NCBI RefSeq assembly: GCF_016722925.1
Contig: NZ_JAEQNC010000001.1
Location: 248,001-312,000 of the forward strand
Origin: Phytoamicus setariae
GTDB taxonomy: Bacteria > Pseudomonadota > Alphaproteobacteria > Rhizobiales > Rhizobiaceae
Length of the DNA stretch: 64,000 bases
Direction of reading: 5' to 3'
The translations under genes and the position numbers were made by a program. Below are positions 32,873-41,628 of the stretch, piece by piece; position 1 is the first letter of the stretch, and every line of letters starts with the position of its first letter. Below the pieces are notes generated by a model that had not been told where the DNA came from, did not search any database, and was given only the letters and a program-made list of their open reading frames with translations.

Positions 32873-33276
32873 AGATGGCTGATCTGTTTGCTGCTTATGT
32901 CGCCCGTATGGAAGCGTCCGGTGAGCGGGTGGTCGTGACAATCATTGCCTATGCGGTCATCACCTTGCTGCTGTTGGTGGCGCTTGGCGCATCTATCTAT
33001 GCCGCCGCGACTGCGGTGGCACTGGCCTACGGGCCTGTGGCGGCGGCGTTGAGCGTCGCGGTTTTCGCGCTTGTGGCCGCGCTCGCGGTGCTCGGGTGGC
33101 TTGGTTACAGGCGCAGAAGTCTTCGGCGCCGAAGATTGTTGCGCAAAGCGACGCAGCCGGCGCTGACCGCCGCTGCAATGCAGGCCCTTCCCGTCGCCTT
33201 GCGGGCCAGCCCGCTCGGAACACTCGCGGCCGTCGCTGCTGCGGCGTATGTGCTGGCCAAGGCCAGTCAGAAATAG
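32869..33276 (+). CDS. putative holin-like (phage holin superfamily III type) membrane protein
   Basis: A 135-residue membrane protein with two hydrophobic segments (TIIAYAVITLLLLVALGASIYAA and AALSVAVFALVAALAVLGWLGY), then an Arg-rich stretch (RRRSLRRRRLLRKA) and a C-terminal hydrophobic tail. It overlaps the DUF883 gene by 4 bases. Proteins of this kind accompany DUF883 genes in proteobacteria as a pair and have been annotated as holin-like because of fold resemblance; a phage function is not implied. Function unknown. Confidence 0.65.
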   Translation: MKMADLFAAYVARMEASGERVVVTIIAYAVITLLLLVALGASIYAAATAVALAYGPVAAALSVAVFALVAALAVLGWLGYRRRSLRRRRLLRKATQPALTAAAMQALPVALRASPLGTLAAVAAAAYVLAKASQK

Positions 33277-33354
33277 GATGCCCGCAAACCTGTTCCGCCC
33301 GGATCGGGTTCCGGAGCTATTTGCCGAGTTGTCGAACAACGAAACGGATTTGTC

Positions 33355-33379
33355 GGAACCAATGCGTCACTAGCACGTT
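33355..33379 (+). promoter_or_regulatory. EcfG-type promoter before phyR
   Basis: GGAAC at 33355-33359, 16 bases, CGTT at 33376-33379, 49 bases ahead of the phyR start. Exact consensus; gives feedback control of the regulator by the sigma factor it frees. Confidence 0.85.
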
Positions 33380-33428
33380 TATGGTCAGTTCAAGCCAGCG
33401 TCTGACTGCTTATATGGGAGTTTAGTTT

Positions 33429-34235
33429 ATGACATTGACCGAGCGTGTAGCCACCCATCTCCCTTTTCTACGACGTTTTTCGCGAGCCATTACCGGCACA
33501 CAGACCTCTGGTGACGCATTCGTAGCCGCCACACTCGAAGCGCTGATCGCCGACTTGTCGATATTTCCGGAGGCGTCGTCCGACCGTGTGGCGCTCTACA
33601 AGCTTTATGTTCGCATCCAGAAGTCGGCTTCGATAAATATTCCCCCGGTCGTGTCGCCTTTTGCCTGGGAAACCAAGGCGATGTCGAACCTGTCTTCGGT
33701 GCCAACCATGGCGCGGCAGGCGTTCCTGCTCGTTTCGGTGGAGGATTTCAATCTCGCAGAAACCGCCGAAATTCTCGATGCATCGGCGGAACAATGCCGG
33801 GCATTGGTCGATGAAGCGGCAAGGGAAATCTCTCGCCATATCTCGACCGAGATCATGATCATCGAGGACGAACCCTTGATTGCGCTCGACATTGAGCAGA
33901 TCGTCGTCGATCTCGGGCACTCGGTCAGCGGCATAGCGCGCACCCGTGCGGAGGCTGTAGAGCTTTATCACCGCACCAATCCCGGCATGATCCTCGCCGA
34001 CATTCATCTTGCTGATGGAAGCTCCGGCATCGATGCGATCAACGAAATCCTCAAGGTCGCCAGCATTCCGGTGATCTTCATCACCGCGTTTCCCGAGCGG
34101 CTGTTGACGGGTGAACGGGCGGAGCCGACCTTCCTCGTCACCAAGCCCTATAATCCGGATATGTTGAAGGCGCTGATCAGTCAGGCTTTGTTCTTCAAGG
34201 AGAACGCGACGTCGCAGCGGGTTCAGTCGGCGTGA
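33429..34235 (+). CDS. phyR: PhyR, anti-anti-sigma response regulator of the general stress response
   Basis: A 268-residue protein. Residues 1-135 are a sigma-factor mimic (EcfG-like region 2 at FLRRFSRAITGTQTSGDAFV and region 4 at LVSVEDFNLAETAEILDASAEQC). Residues 140-260 are a receiver with phospho-acceptor Asp191 (ILADIHLADG). On phosphorylation the mimic binds NepR and frees EcfG. It is read from its own EcfG promoter and followed by an HWE kinase gene, the expected partner. It is separated from nepR-ecfG by the small stress genes, an arrangement seen in rhizobia. Confidence 0.95.
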   Translation: MTLTERVATHLPFLRRFSRAITGTQTSGDAFVAATLEALIADLSIFPEASSDRVALYKLYVRIQKSASINIPPVVSPFAWETKAMSNLSSVPTMARQAFLLVSVEDFNLAETAEILDASAEQCRALVDEAAREISRHISTEIMIIEDEPLIALDIEQIVVDLGHSVSGIARTRAEAVELYHRTNPGMILADIHLADGSSGIDAINEILKVASIPVIFITAFPERLLTGERAEPTFLVTKPYNPDMLKALISQALFFKENATSQRVQSA

Positions 34236-34336
34236 CGATTGGGAAAAACCGGTTCGTGCGCCTGGGGTTCGGCACGGACAGAAAGTAGAATTGAACGGGC
34301 GTCGCACCTCCTGGTCCGGCGGTTTCGAGGTGGGTT

Positions 34337-35347
34337 GTGGTGCAACGATTTCTCTGGCGCGCCGATCATGTGAATGCGGACTCCCTGAGTACATTCATGG
34401 TCGTGGCACTGCTGGATATGAGTGCAAGTCTGATCCTGCAGGACTCCGATGATGCCTATCTCTGCATCACCGGCCTACCAGACTGTTGGAGCATCGACGG
34501 GTCCACGGTGCCCGCGGACAACACCATCTTCGGAGATGCGATCGCCGGCATGCTGGCAAGTGCGAAATGCCGCGCCCGCCAGTCGGGATCGACCGAGACG
34601 ATCGAGGTGTCGCTCGACGAGCGGCGCTATTTCGAGTTTCGGATCCTGGTGTTCTTCGTCGGAGAGTCGCGGTCGCAAGTCATCACCACGATCGTCGATC
34701 GTACCGAGGATCGCCGGCGCGAGAAGGTGCTGCAAGGCTTACTGAGGGATGTCAGTCACCGGTCGAAAAACCTGCTGGCGATCATCCAGAGCATCGCCAC
34801 GCAGACGTCGCAGCATACCGACTCGATCGATGCCTATGTGCAGAAGCTGAGGGGCCGGATCTACTCGCTCTCGCGGTCACAGGATCTGGTCACGGATTCG
34901 GGCTGGCGCGGCGCTTTCGTGCGTGATCTGCTGGATCAGCAGGTTGCTGCCTACATGCCCGGACGCCAGAATAGGGTGAACTTTACCGGCGAGAACGTTT
35001 TGCTGTCGCCGAACGTCTCTATGCATCTAGGGCTGGCTTTTCACGAATTGCTGGTCAACGCGATCAACTACGGCACGTTTCTTTCGACCGGAGAGCAGAT
35101 CAAGGTCGATTGCCGTATAAAGAATGGCGGCGATGTCAGGCAGGTTAAGGTTCAGTGGAACGAGCCGGTTACACCCCAACATCCGCTGGTGTTGACTGAC
35201 CTGCCCACTCCGGTGCGCCGCCTGGGAACGGCTATCCTGGAGAGAGTGGTTCCAGCCTCGGTGAACGGGCAGGCAAGATACTCAATTACACCAAAAAATA
35301 TACATTACGAGCTGGCCTTCCCGGCCGACCCCGTCAGCATCAACTGA
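34337..35347 (+). CDS. HWE/HisKA_2-type histidine kinase next to phyR
   Basis: A 336-residue soluble protein starting at GTG. The N-terminal 125 residues look PAS-like (LILQDSDDAYLCITGLP), and the kinase core has His141 in DVSHRSKNLLAIIQSIA, the HWE box. The HATPase N box (HELLVNAINYG) is present, but the WxE-Gly-Gly-Pro loop reads WNEPVTP and lacks the glycines, so catalysis may be weakened or specialised toward phosphatase activity. HWE kinases act on PhyR, and adjacency supports that. No membrane helix is seen. It is the possible counterpart of RsiC or PhyK; which direction it acts in is not known. Confidence 0.85.
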   Translation: MVQRFLWRADHVNADSLSTFMVVALLDMSASLILQDSDDAYLCITGLPDCWSIDGSTVPADNTIFGDAIAGMLASAKCRARQSGSTETIEVSLDERRYFEFRILVFFVGESRSQVITTIVDRTEDRRREKVLQGLLRDVSHRSKNLLAIIQSIATQTSQHTDSIDAYVQKLRGRIYSLSRSQDLVTDSGWRGAFVRDLLDQQVAAYMPGRQNRVNFTGENVLLSPNVSMHLGLAFHELLVNAINYGTFLSTGEQIKVDCRIKNGGDVRQVKVQWNEPVTPQHPLVLTDLPTPVRRLGTAILERVVPASVNGQARYSITPKNIHYELAFPADPVSIN

Positions 35348-35365
35348 TCGAGAGCAGAGCGAACC

Positions 35366-35665
35366 TCAAGGGACTTCGTCAAATGCCGTCGGTCCGCCCT
35401 CGTTTTCCATTTGTGCGATACGACGGGCTTCCGAGCGGGTGAATTTCAGACGTACGCCGATACCGCCGCCGTTCTCGGCAATGAACAACGCTCCTAAAGA
35501 TTCCAACGCCGCTTGCAACGCATTGATGGTCGCGTCATCGGGCTTGGAAAGCTTGTTCTCAAACTCTCGGATCACATCTTCCGACACGCCGGACTGATCG
35601 GCGAGAATGGCGCGGGAAACATCAGTCAGCGCGCGAGCGGCGCGGCATTGGGATGCTGTGATCAT
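35366..35665 (-). CDS. XRE-type helix-turn-helix protein
   Basis: A 99-residue protein with a Cro/C1-type HTH in its first half: MITASQCRAARALTDVSRAILADQSGVSEDVIREFEN (helix 2 and recognition helix visible). The second half is a short linker with no known domain. It may be a DNA-binding regulator or antitoxin-like protein. It lies 10 bases after the YbaK-like gene, which suggests one transcript, and faces the HWE kinase gene with an 18-base gap. No partner toxin is visible. Confidence 0.75.
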   Translation of the reverse strand: MITASQCRAARALTDVSRAILADQSGVSEDVIREFENKLSKPDDATINALQAALESLGALFIAENGGGIGVRLKFTRSEARRIAQMENEGGPTAFDEVP

Positions 35666-35675
35666 GGTGCTCTCC

Positions 35676-36134
35676 TCACTGGCAAACGTCGATCCACTCC
35701 GCCCCGGTCAGTGCGACCAGCCGTTCGGGGGAAATACGCAGCGCGGCCTTTGTGCCGCCGGCTGCAGGAACGACCTCGTCATAGACCCGCAGGGAACTGT
35801 CGCAAAACACCTTCATCGGCTTTGGCAGCCCGAAAGGGCACACCCCACCGACCGGGTGGCTGGTTTCCCGCTCCACGTCCTCGAAATCGAGCATTCTCGG
35901 CTTGGTCTGGAAGCGGGCCTTGAACTTCTTGTTGTCAAGCCTCGCAGTTCCTCCGGCGACGACCAGGGCGATCTCGTCGCCGATCCTGAGTGCAAGCGTC
36001 TTGGCGATCTGGCCGGGCTCCACCCCGTGGCCTGCAGCCGCCAGTTCCACCGTGGCGGTGCTGACGTCCAGTTCGATGATATCGATATCGGGAGCGTTCA
36101 GGTTGAGAAATTCTTTGACCGAGGCAACACTCAT
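35676..36134 (-). CDS. YbaK/EbsC-type aminoacyl-tRNA deacylase
   Basis: A 152-residue protein of the YbaK/ProX/EbsC family that removes wrong amino acids from tRNA (editing in trans). Family features are IAKTLALRIGDEIALVVAGG near residue 42, the Lys in that helix, HPVGGVCPFGLP near residue 90 and VYDEVVPAAGGTKAALRI near residue 115. Length and motifs match. It is upstream of the XRE gene on the same strand with 10 bases between. The exact tRNA (Pro, Cys or Ala) cannot be told from sequence. Confidence 0.88.
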   Translation of the reverse strand: MSVASVKEFLNLNAPDIDIIELDVSTATVELAAAGHGVEPGQIAKTLALRIGDEIALVVAGGTARLDNKKFKARFQTKPRMLDFEDVERETSHPVGGVCPFGLPKPMKVFCDSSLRVYDEVVPAAGGTKAALRISPERLVALTGAEWIDVCQ

Positions 36135-36187
36135 GAAAATCGAACACTTGAAACTGTTGAAGGTGCCCGACTTATAGCTGCAAAGCG

Positions 36188-36220
36188 AAAATGCGCCAAC
36201 CCTTTCGGACAGCGCATTTT
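36188..36220 (-). terminator. stem-loop downstream of the small membrane peptide gene
   Basis: AAAATGCGC and its complement (9-base arms) with a 15-base loop. On the minus strand the stem is closed by the complement's TTTT. It could terminate leftward transcription; the long loop makes it weaker than the others. Confidence 0.45.
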
Positions 36221-36357
36221 ACTTTCGGCGACTGGCTTGCGCGAAACTCCGGGTAATCCCCGGGGCGATCCCGCAGCGCAATCTTTCGTCTTCGGTCGGC
36301 ATCCTTCCCTTGGTGTCGGACTGCTCCGACTATTCTCGAGGGTTTCGCTGTCTGGCG

Positions 36358-36471
36358 TCAGAACACTTTATTGCTAGCGGTCTTTCTGTCGAAGTCGATA
36401 TTCAGGAGAAGGGTTACGGCTGCCAGGGTAAAGGTGGCGATAAGCGAAGCACTCAGTCCAAGAACAATCAT
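36358..36471 (-). CDS. possible 37-residue single-helix membrane peptide
   Basis: A short open frame with product MIVLGLSASLIATFTLAAVT, then LLLNIDFDRKTASNKVF. It is one membrane helix followed by a charged tail. On the minus strand AGAGG lies 8 bases before the ATG, and a stem-loop follows downstream. It is too small for standard gene finders. No homolog is recognised by eye, so the call rests on ribosome site, hydrophobicity and lack of any other gene there. Confidence 0.4.
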   Translation of the reverse strand: MIVLGLSASLIATFTLAAVTLLLNIDFDRKTASNKVF

Positions 36472-36837
36472 TGCTCAACCTCTAGTGACGACATTGTCAG
36501 CTACACGTGGGTCTGTACACGCCCAGACTTGCTTGTAGCTTGCGCGCCAAACCCCTGCGATGCACGGCTTTTCGCGAGAGATGAATAAAGTCTTATCGAC
36601 TGGCTTTATTTGGTGGATACCGAAAGTTTGCACCCTCCGTTAACCTTCAGGCAAGGAATTAACCATAAACATTGTTACTACGCCGGAATGGGATTGCTGA
36701 GCCAATCCATAGGCATGATGCCGCTTCGCCGTGCCGGTACTAAGACCCGGAATTCACTAAATATTTTGGCCGCACGTCCAGGCTTTCGTTCGGGTTTGTA
36801 CCGAGCAAAAGGGGCAGGCGTGGCGGCGCAAGGGGAT
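36472..36837. other. 366-base region upstream of the chemoreceptor gene
   Basis: AT-richer than coding DNA, with a TTAACCAT motif (36659-36666, a match to the CtrA half-site) and TTAACC just before it. The chemoreceptor frame is open through most of the region, but the translated part does not resemble a protein domain, so I treat it as promoter and 5' untranslated DNA. No other gene seen. Confidence 0.5.
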
Positions 36838-38493
36838 ATGTCAGCCCATTGGCTGGCGTCATGCGTTTGGACGGGGACTGTATTGGTTGAGGCGGAAACA
36901 TCGGCGGACAAGGAGCGGCGCGACGGCGGAAGCCTCGGCGGTCGGCTGCGTTTTGCCGGGCTCGAAGCCTCCGATACAGCGCTCATTCGAGAAAACCGCA
37001 ATCAACTGCTGCCGCATGTGAAGCTGGCGCTGCGCGATCTCTTCCAGCGTTTCCAGACATATCCAGAAGCATCGCGAAATTTCCAGAGCGAGGCGCAACT
37101 CGAACGGCTGCACGACCTGAGCCAGTCTCACTGGGATGTGCTCACCGATGCCCGGTTCGATAGCCTTTACGCAGAGCGGGTGAAGGTACTCGCCGATACC
37201 GAAAGCCGCATCGGTCTCGATCCGCGCTGGCACATCGCCAGCCATGCGGTTGTGCTCGAGCACATTGTCGCGGGCCTGATCGAGCAATCCTGGCCGAAAT
37301 CCTGGCTGAAGAGCGGCCAACGCCGCCGTCAGGACGCTATCTCGCTGGCGCGCGCAGTCGTTCGTGCCGTCATGGTCGATCTCGAGATCTCCGTTTCGCT
37401 TCGCTTCAACGAGACCCGCGTCAACCATCAACAAGCGCTTGCCAGCGCTCATGCCGGCCATCGGGCTGAAACATCAGCGCTTCTCGGCGCCATCACCGAG
37501 CGACTGCGGGCGAAGGACTTTTGCGGTCCCCTTTCGATCGATCTGGCTATTGACCATGCCGATACACTTGCCGGTCTTAACGATGCGCTGGAGGAGATCC
37601 GCACGTCGCTGTCCGGCTCGCGGGACGCGGCCGAACGCATGGGCGCATCCTCGGGGCGTATCGCACTATCGGCTGATACGGTCGCCCGCCAGGGCGTGGC
37701 TGCATCCGAGGCGTTGAACGCGGTCGCGTCCGAAATGGCGAACGCCACTTTGAAGGTTACCCAAAGCGCTAGGGATGCCCGCGCCGCGGAGGAGGCCACG
37801 CAGGCTGCCCGCCAGGCAGTCGTCTCCAGCGGCGCCATTGCCGAAAATGCCATCGCCGCGATGGCCGATATCGAACAGTCGGCGGAAAAAATCGGCCAGA
37901 TCATCGGTGTCATCGATGAGATTGCATTCCAGACCAATCTGCTGGCGCTCAACGCTGGCATTGAAGCCGCTCGGGCCGGCGACTCCGGCCGGGGGTTTGC
38001 AGTGGTCGCCCAGGAGGTACGGGCACTCGCCCAGCGCTCGGCCGATGCGGCACGCGAAATCAAGGACCTGGTGACAGGAACCAAGGCGCAGGTCGAGAGT
38101 GGCGTGTCCATCGTCGCACGAACCCAGACTGCGATCGGCGACATTGTCACTCAGGTCAGCGGCATCAACGACAAAATCTCGGGTCTTGCTGCTGATACGA
38201 GTGAATCCGCCGCCGCCGTTGGCCTGATCGCACGCACGACGCAGGAAATTTCTGTCGAAGTAAGAGCAACAGCGTCCACCGCGACCGAGGCGGCCGGTCA
38301 GGCGACCGATCTCCAGACCGTGATCGTTGAGCTTGGCGAGACGATCCGTGCGTTCCGCCTACAAGCTTACGAGGGTTCGCCCAGGCACCATCATGCAAGC
38401 CCGCAACAGGCTATCTCCGGACAGGTCCATCGGCCCCATGCGGCAATCCAACCACCACTGCCGAACGTTGCCGCCGGAGGTCTCTCGCGATGA
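36838..38493 (+). CDS. icpA: soluble globin-coupled methyl-accepting chemotaxis protein
   Basis: A chemoreceptor without membrane segments. About 60-175 of the protein is a protoglobin-like domain ([18 protein letters not shown], then [22 protein letters not shown]). The C-terminal part is a signalling coiled coil with the hairpin tip [42 protein letters not shown]. It lacks the usual C-terminal CheR tether. It opens the che operon, as icpA does in Sinorhizobium meliloti. Start is uncertain: this ATG has GGGG only 2 bases ahead; a TTG at 36883 with a better ribosome site gives about 536 residues, near the known length. The more upstream frame is unlikely. Confidence 0.8.
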   Translation: MSAHWLASCVWTGTVLVEAETSADKERRDGGSLGGRLRFAGLEASDTALIRENRNQLLPHVKLALRDLFQRFQTYPEASRNFQSEAQLERLHDLSQSHWDVLTDARFDSLYAERVKVLADTESRIGLDPRWHIASHAVVLEHIVAGLIEQSWPKSWLKSGQRRRQDAISLARAVVRAVMVDLEISVSLRFNETRVNHQQALASAHAGHRAETSALLGAITERLRAKDFCGPLSIDLAIDHADTLAGLNDALEEIRTSLSGSRDAAERMGASSGRIALSADTVARQGVAASEALNAVASEMANATLKVTQSARDARAAEEATQAARQAVVSSGAIAENAIAAMADIEQSAEKIGQIIGVIDEIAFQTNLLALNAGIEAARAGDSGRGFAVVAQEVRALAQRSADAAREIKDLVTGTKAQVESGVSIVARTQTAIGDIVTQVSGINDKISGLAADTSESAAAVGLIARTTQEISVEVRATASTATEAAGQATDLQTVIVELGETIRAFRLQAYEGSPRHHHASPQQAISGQVHRPHAAIQPPLPNVAAGGLSR

Positions 38494-38635
38494 ACTCGGC
38501 AAGACTGGCAATCGCAAAACAATACGGTGGGCGGGGACGGTGGCAGGGACGCCACGAATTGCTTCACGCCTCGCCGAAACAGGGAATGGGAAATGCGCAA
38601 ATGATCAATGAGATCATTCAACCAGGGACAATGAA

Positions 38636-38932
38636 ATGACCGCAAAAGCAGGCGCAGCCAAGAAACTGAGTCTTGGAAAGGTTCTCGATCTTAATGAAGC
38701 GAGTGCGCTTCACACCAAGCTGATGGCGTTGCGTGGCAGCAACCTGCGCATCGATGCATCCTCTGTCGAACGCGCCGGCGCGCTTTGCGTGCAGGTTTTG
38801 ATGTCAGCCGCCAAGAGCTGGGAGGAGGAGAAGCACTCCTTCGCCTTTTCGAAAATCTCCGACGCCCTTGCAAAGACAATGCAGTTGATCGGCGTCAACT
38901 ACGATCATCTGCTCGCAAAGGAGAGCAAATAA
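38636..38932 (+). CDS. cheS: CheS, STAS-domain chemotaxis protein
   Basis: A 98-residue STAS-like protein (LSLGKVLDLNEASALHTKLMALRGSNLRIDASSVERAGALCVQVL). In Sinorhizobium meliloti CheS binds CheA and speeds the loss of phosphate from CheY1, which acts as a phosphate sink. It lies between the receptor gene and cheY1, exactly the rhizobial position. Its stop codon TAA shares one base with the cheY1 start. Confidence 0.9.
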   Translation: MTAKAGAAKKLSLGKVLDLNEASALHTKLMALRGSNLRIDASSVERAGALCVQVLMSAAKSWEEEKHSFAFSKISDALAKTMQLIGVNYDHLLAKESK

Positions 38933-39297
38933 TGAAGAAGAAAGTGCTGACAGTCGACGACTCCCGCACCATCCGCAACATGCTTCTGGTGACCCTCAAC
39001 AATGCCGGCTTCGAAACGATCCAGGCTGAGGACGGCATCGAGGGCCTTGAGGTTCTGGAGCAGTGCAATCCGGATGTGATCGTCACCGATATCAACATGC
39101 CGCGTCTCGATGGCTTCGGGTTCATCGAAGGTGTGCGCAGGAACGACAAGTATCGTGCGATCCCGATCCTGGTCCTGACGACCGAAAGCGACGCCGAAAA
39201 GAAGAACCGCGCGCGACAGGCCGGCGCCACCGGCTGGATCGTCAAGCCGTTTGATCCGACCAAGCTCATTGATGCCATCGAGCGCGTAACCGCTTAA
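38932..39297 (+). CDS. cheY1: CheY1 chemotaxis response regulator
   Basis: A 121-residue single receiver domain with Asp53 (VTDINMPRLDG), Thr in LVLTTESD and Lys in VKPFDPTK. In rhizobia CheY1 works as a phosphate sink that drains phosphate from CheY2 through CheA. Start is the ATG after the GGAGAGCAAAT ribosome site, overlapping the cheS stop by one base. A longer open frame from inside cheS is not real. Confidence 0.93.
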   Translation: MKKKVLTVDDSRTIRNMLLVTLNNAGFETIQAEDGIEGLEVLEQCNPDVIVTDINMPRLDGFGFIEGVRRNDKYRAIPILVLTTESDAEKKNRARQAGATGWIVKPFDPTKLIDAIERVTA

Positions 39298-39310
39298 GGG
39301 AAGTTTTCCT

Positions 39311-41599
39311 ATGGATATGAACGAAATCAAAGAGATCTTCTTCCAGGAGTGCGAGGAGCAACTCGCCGAACTGGAATCCGGTCTGCTGAAAATGAACGAT
39401 GGCGAAACGGATTCGGAAACGGTCAATGCCGTTTTCCGTGCCGTTCACTCCATCAAGGGCGGTGCCGGTGCCTTTGGCCTCGACGATCTGGTCGCTTTCG
39501 CCCACGTCTTCGAGACCACTCTGGATTGCGTTCGTTCCAACAAGCTCGACCCCGGCCAGGAAGTGATGAAGGTCATGCTGAAGTCGGCCGACGTGCTCGC
39601 CGACCTCACCAATGCCGCCCGTGATGGAGGCAAGATCGAGCCGAGCCGGACAAGTGGCCTCGTCAAGGACCTGGAAGCGCTTGCCAATGGCGAAGCGCCG
39701 TCGGGTGCCTCGTCTTTCATCGAACCGGTTGCCCGGGTTGCCGCTGCGCCGGCCGCCGAGGCGCCGAAGCCATCCGATGACAGCGGTTTCCAGCCGATTC
39801 CGTTCTCCTTTGACGATTTCGGCGATGACGATACTGCAACAGCCGAGCTGCCTTCGTTCGAAATCATCTTCAAGCCGCGCTCGGATCTCTATTCGAAGGG
39901 CAACGATGCCGCGCTTCTGCTGCGCGACCTTCGCCGTCTTGGCGACATGAGCATTCATTGCGACATGTCCAGCCTGCCGCCGCTCGACCAGCTCGATCCG
40001 GAGGCCGCCTATTTCGGTTGGAAGATCTGGATCAAGACCGACAAGGGCGAGGAAGCCATCCGCCAGGTTTTCGAATTTGCCGAGTGGGATTGCGAACTCG
40101 AGATCAAATCGCTCGAATCCGCGCCGGAAGCCACCGAAGAGCTGCCGATGCAACCGATTCCGTTCGACCTGAGCATGCTTGACGAAGAGCCCGTGATGTC
40201 GATGGGCGTGGATGAGCCGTCCGACGACTTTTCCAGCGCGATAACAGCGGCGCAGCAGGCGACGCAGGCCACAGCGCAGGTCGTACAAGCGGCCGCCAGC
40301 GTCGCGGCACCGGTCGTTGACCGTCGCGAAGGTGGCGACCGTCGCGAAAACAATGCCGCTGCCGCCAAGGCAACTGACAATTCGGGTGGGGCAAACCCCA
40401 CCATCCGCGTTGATCTCGATCGCGTCGACCGCCTGATCAATCTGGTCGGCGAACTCGTTATCAACCAGGCCATGCTGGCCCAGAGCGTCATCGAAAACGA
40501 CTCGACGGGTACCCAGGGCATCAATATGGGTCTCGACGAGCTGCAGCAGCTCACCCGCGAGATCCAGGACAGCGTGATGGCGATCCGCGCGCAGCCGGTC
40601 AAGCCGGTGTTCCAGCGTATGTCGCGCATCGTTCGCGAAGTCGCCGACATGGTTGGCAAATCCGTCCGTCTCGTCACCGAGGGCGAAAACACCGAAGTCG
40701 ACAAGACGGTCATCGACAAGCTTGCCGAACCGCTGACACACATGATCCGGAACTCGGTCGATCACGGCATCGAATCTCCGGAAAAACGCGCAGCCCTCGG
40801 AAAGCCCGCGGATGGCACCGTTCGCCTGACCGCCAAGCATCGCTCCGGCCGCATCGTCATCGAGCTTTCCGACGATGGCGCCGGCATCAACCGCGAAAGG
40901 GTCAAGCAGAAGGCGATCGAGAACGATCTCATCCCGGCCGATGCTAACCTGTCGGACGAGGAAATCGACAACCTGATCTTCATGCCGGGCTTCTCCACGG
41001 CCGACAAAATCACCGACGTTTCGGGCCGTGGCGTCGGCATGGACGTGGTCAAGCGCTCGATCCAGGCGCTTGGCGGCCGCATCTCGATCCAGTCCCGTCC
41101 GGGCCAAGGCTCGACCTTCGTGATGAGTCTGCCGCTGACGCTGGCAGTCCTCGACGGCATGGTGGTGACGGTCGCAAACCAGACGCTGGTGGTGCCGTTG
41201 ACGGCCATCGTCGAAACGCTGCAGCCGGAAGCAAGCGCCATCCACTCTTTTGGCGCTCACCAGAAGCTTATCGCCATCCGCAACTCTTTCTGCCCGCTCG
41301 TGGATGTCGGCCGGATCCTCAACTATCGCGGCACGCCGGCCAATCCGGTCGATGGCGTCGCGCTGTTGGTGGAATCGGAAGGCGGAGGCCAGCGCGCACT
41401 GATGGTGGACGCCATCCAGGGCCAGCGCCAGGTCGTTATCAAGAGCCTCGAAGCCAACTACACCCACGTTCCGGGCATCGCGGCTGCAACCATCCTCGGC
41501 GATGGACGCGTGGCGCTGATTTTGGATGTCGATGCGGTCGTCGCCGCGTCGAGGGGACAGGCGCTCAAGATCGACAACGCGCTCGCCGCAACCGGCTGA
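39311..41599 (+). CDS. cheA: CheA chemotaxis histidine kinase
   Basis: A 762-residue CheA. P1 has phospho-acceptor His46 (AVHSIKGGAGAFG). A P2-like region lies at about 155-350, with low-complexity Ala/Thr linkers. The dimerisation P3 begins at about 355 (RVDLDRVDRLINLVGELVINQAML). The P4 ATPase has HMIRNSVDHGIE and GRGVGMDVVKRSIQALGG. P5 is CheW-like at the end. It takes receptor signals to CheY1, CheY2 and CheB. All catalytic motifs are intact. The opposite strand carries an equally long open frame, a GC-bias artefact. Confidence 0.97.
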   Translation: MDMNEIKEIFFQECEEQLAELESGLLKMNDGETDSETVNAVFRAVHSIKGGAGAFGLDDLVAFAHVFETTLDCVRSNKLDPGQEVMKVMLKSADVLADLTNAARDGGKIEPSRTSGLVKDLEALANGEAPSGASSFIEPVARVAAAPAAEAPKPSDDSGFQPIPFSFDDFGDDDTATAELPSFEIIFKPRSDLYSKGNDAALLLRDLRRLGDMSIHCDMSSLPPLDQLDPEAAYFGWKIWIKTDKGEEAIRQVFEFAEWDCELEIKSLESAPEATEELPMQPIPFDLSMLDEEPVMSMGVDEPSDDFSSAITAAQQATQATAQVVQAAASVAAPVVDRREGGDRRENNAAAAKATDNSGGANPTIRVDLDRVDRLINLVGELVINQAMLAQSVIENDSTGTQGINMGLDELQQLTREIQDSVMAIRAQPVKPVFQRMSRIVREVADMVGKSVRLVTEGENTEVDKTVIDKLAEPLTHMIRNSVDHGIESPEKRAALGKPADGTVRLTAKHRSGRIVIELSDDGAGINRERVKQKAIENDLIPADANLSDEEIDNLIFMPGFSTADKITDVSGRGVGMDVVKRSIQALGGRISIQSRPGQGSTFVMSLPLTLAVLDGMVVTVANQTLVVPLTAIVETLQPEASAIHSFGAHQKLIAIRNSFCPLVDVGRILNYRGTPANPVDGVALLVESEGGGQRALMVDAIQGQRQVVIKSLEANYTHVPGIAAATILGDGRVALILDVDAVVAASRGQALKIDNALAATG

Positions 41600-41628
41600 A
41601 TGTAACAAAGGGGTCTCGGGAAGTCAGC

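Noticed and set aside
32869-33276. prophage remnant because of the holin-like annotation
   Set aside because: No other phage genes; pairs with DUF883 in a stress operon.
36310-36588. 92-codon plus-strand frame upstream of the chemoreceptor
   Set aside because: Composition unlike coding DNA and opposite to a better supported minus-strand peptide frame.
39266-41608. 780-codon open frame on the minus strand opposite cheA, and a 598-codon one opposite soxA
   Set aside because: Both are shadows of GC-rich genes: cheA and soxA have full family motifs on the other strand, while the antisense products show no domain and are His/Arg/Asp-rich as expected for such frames.
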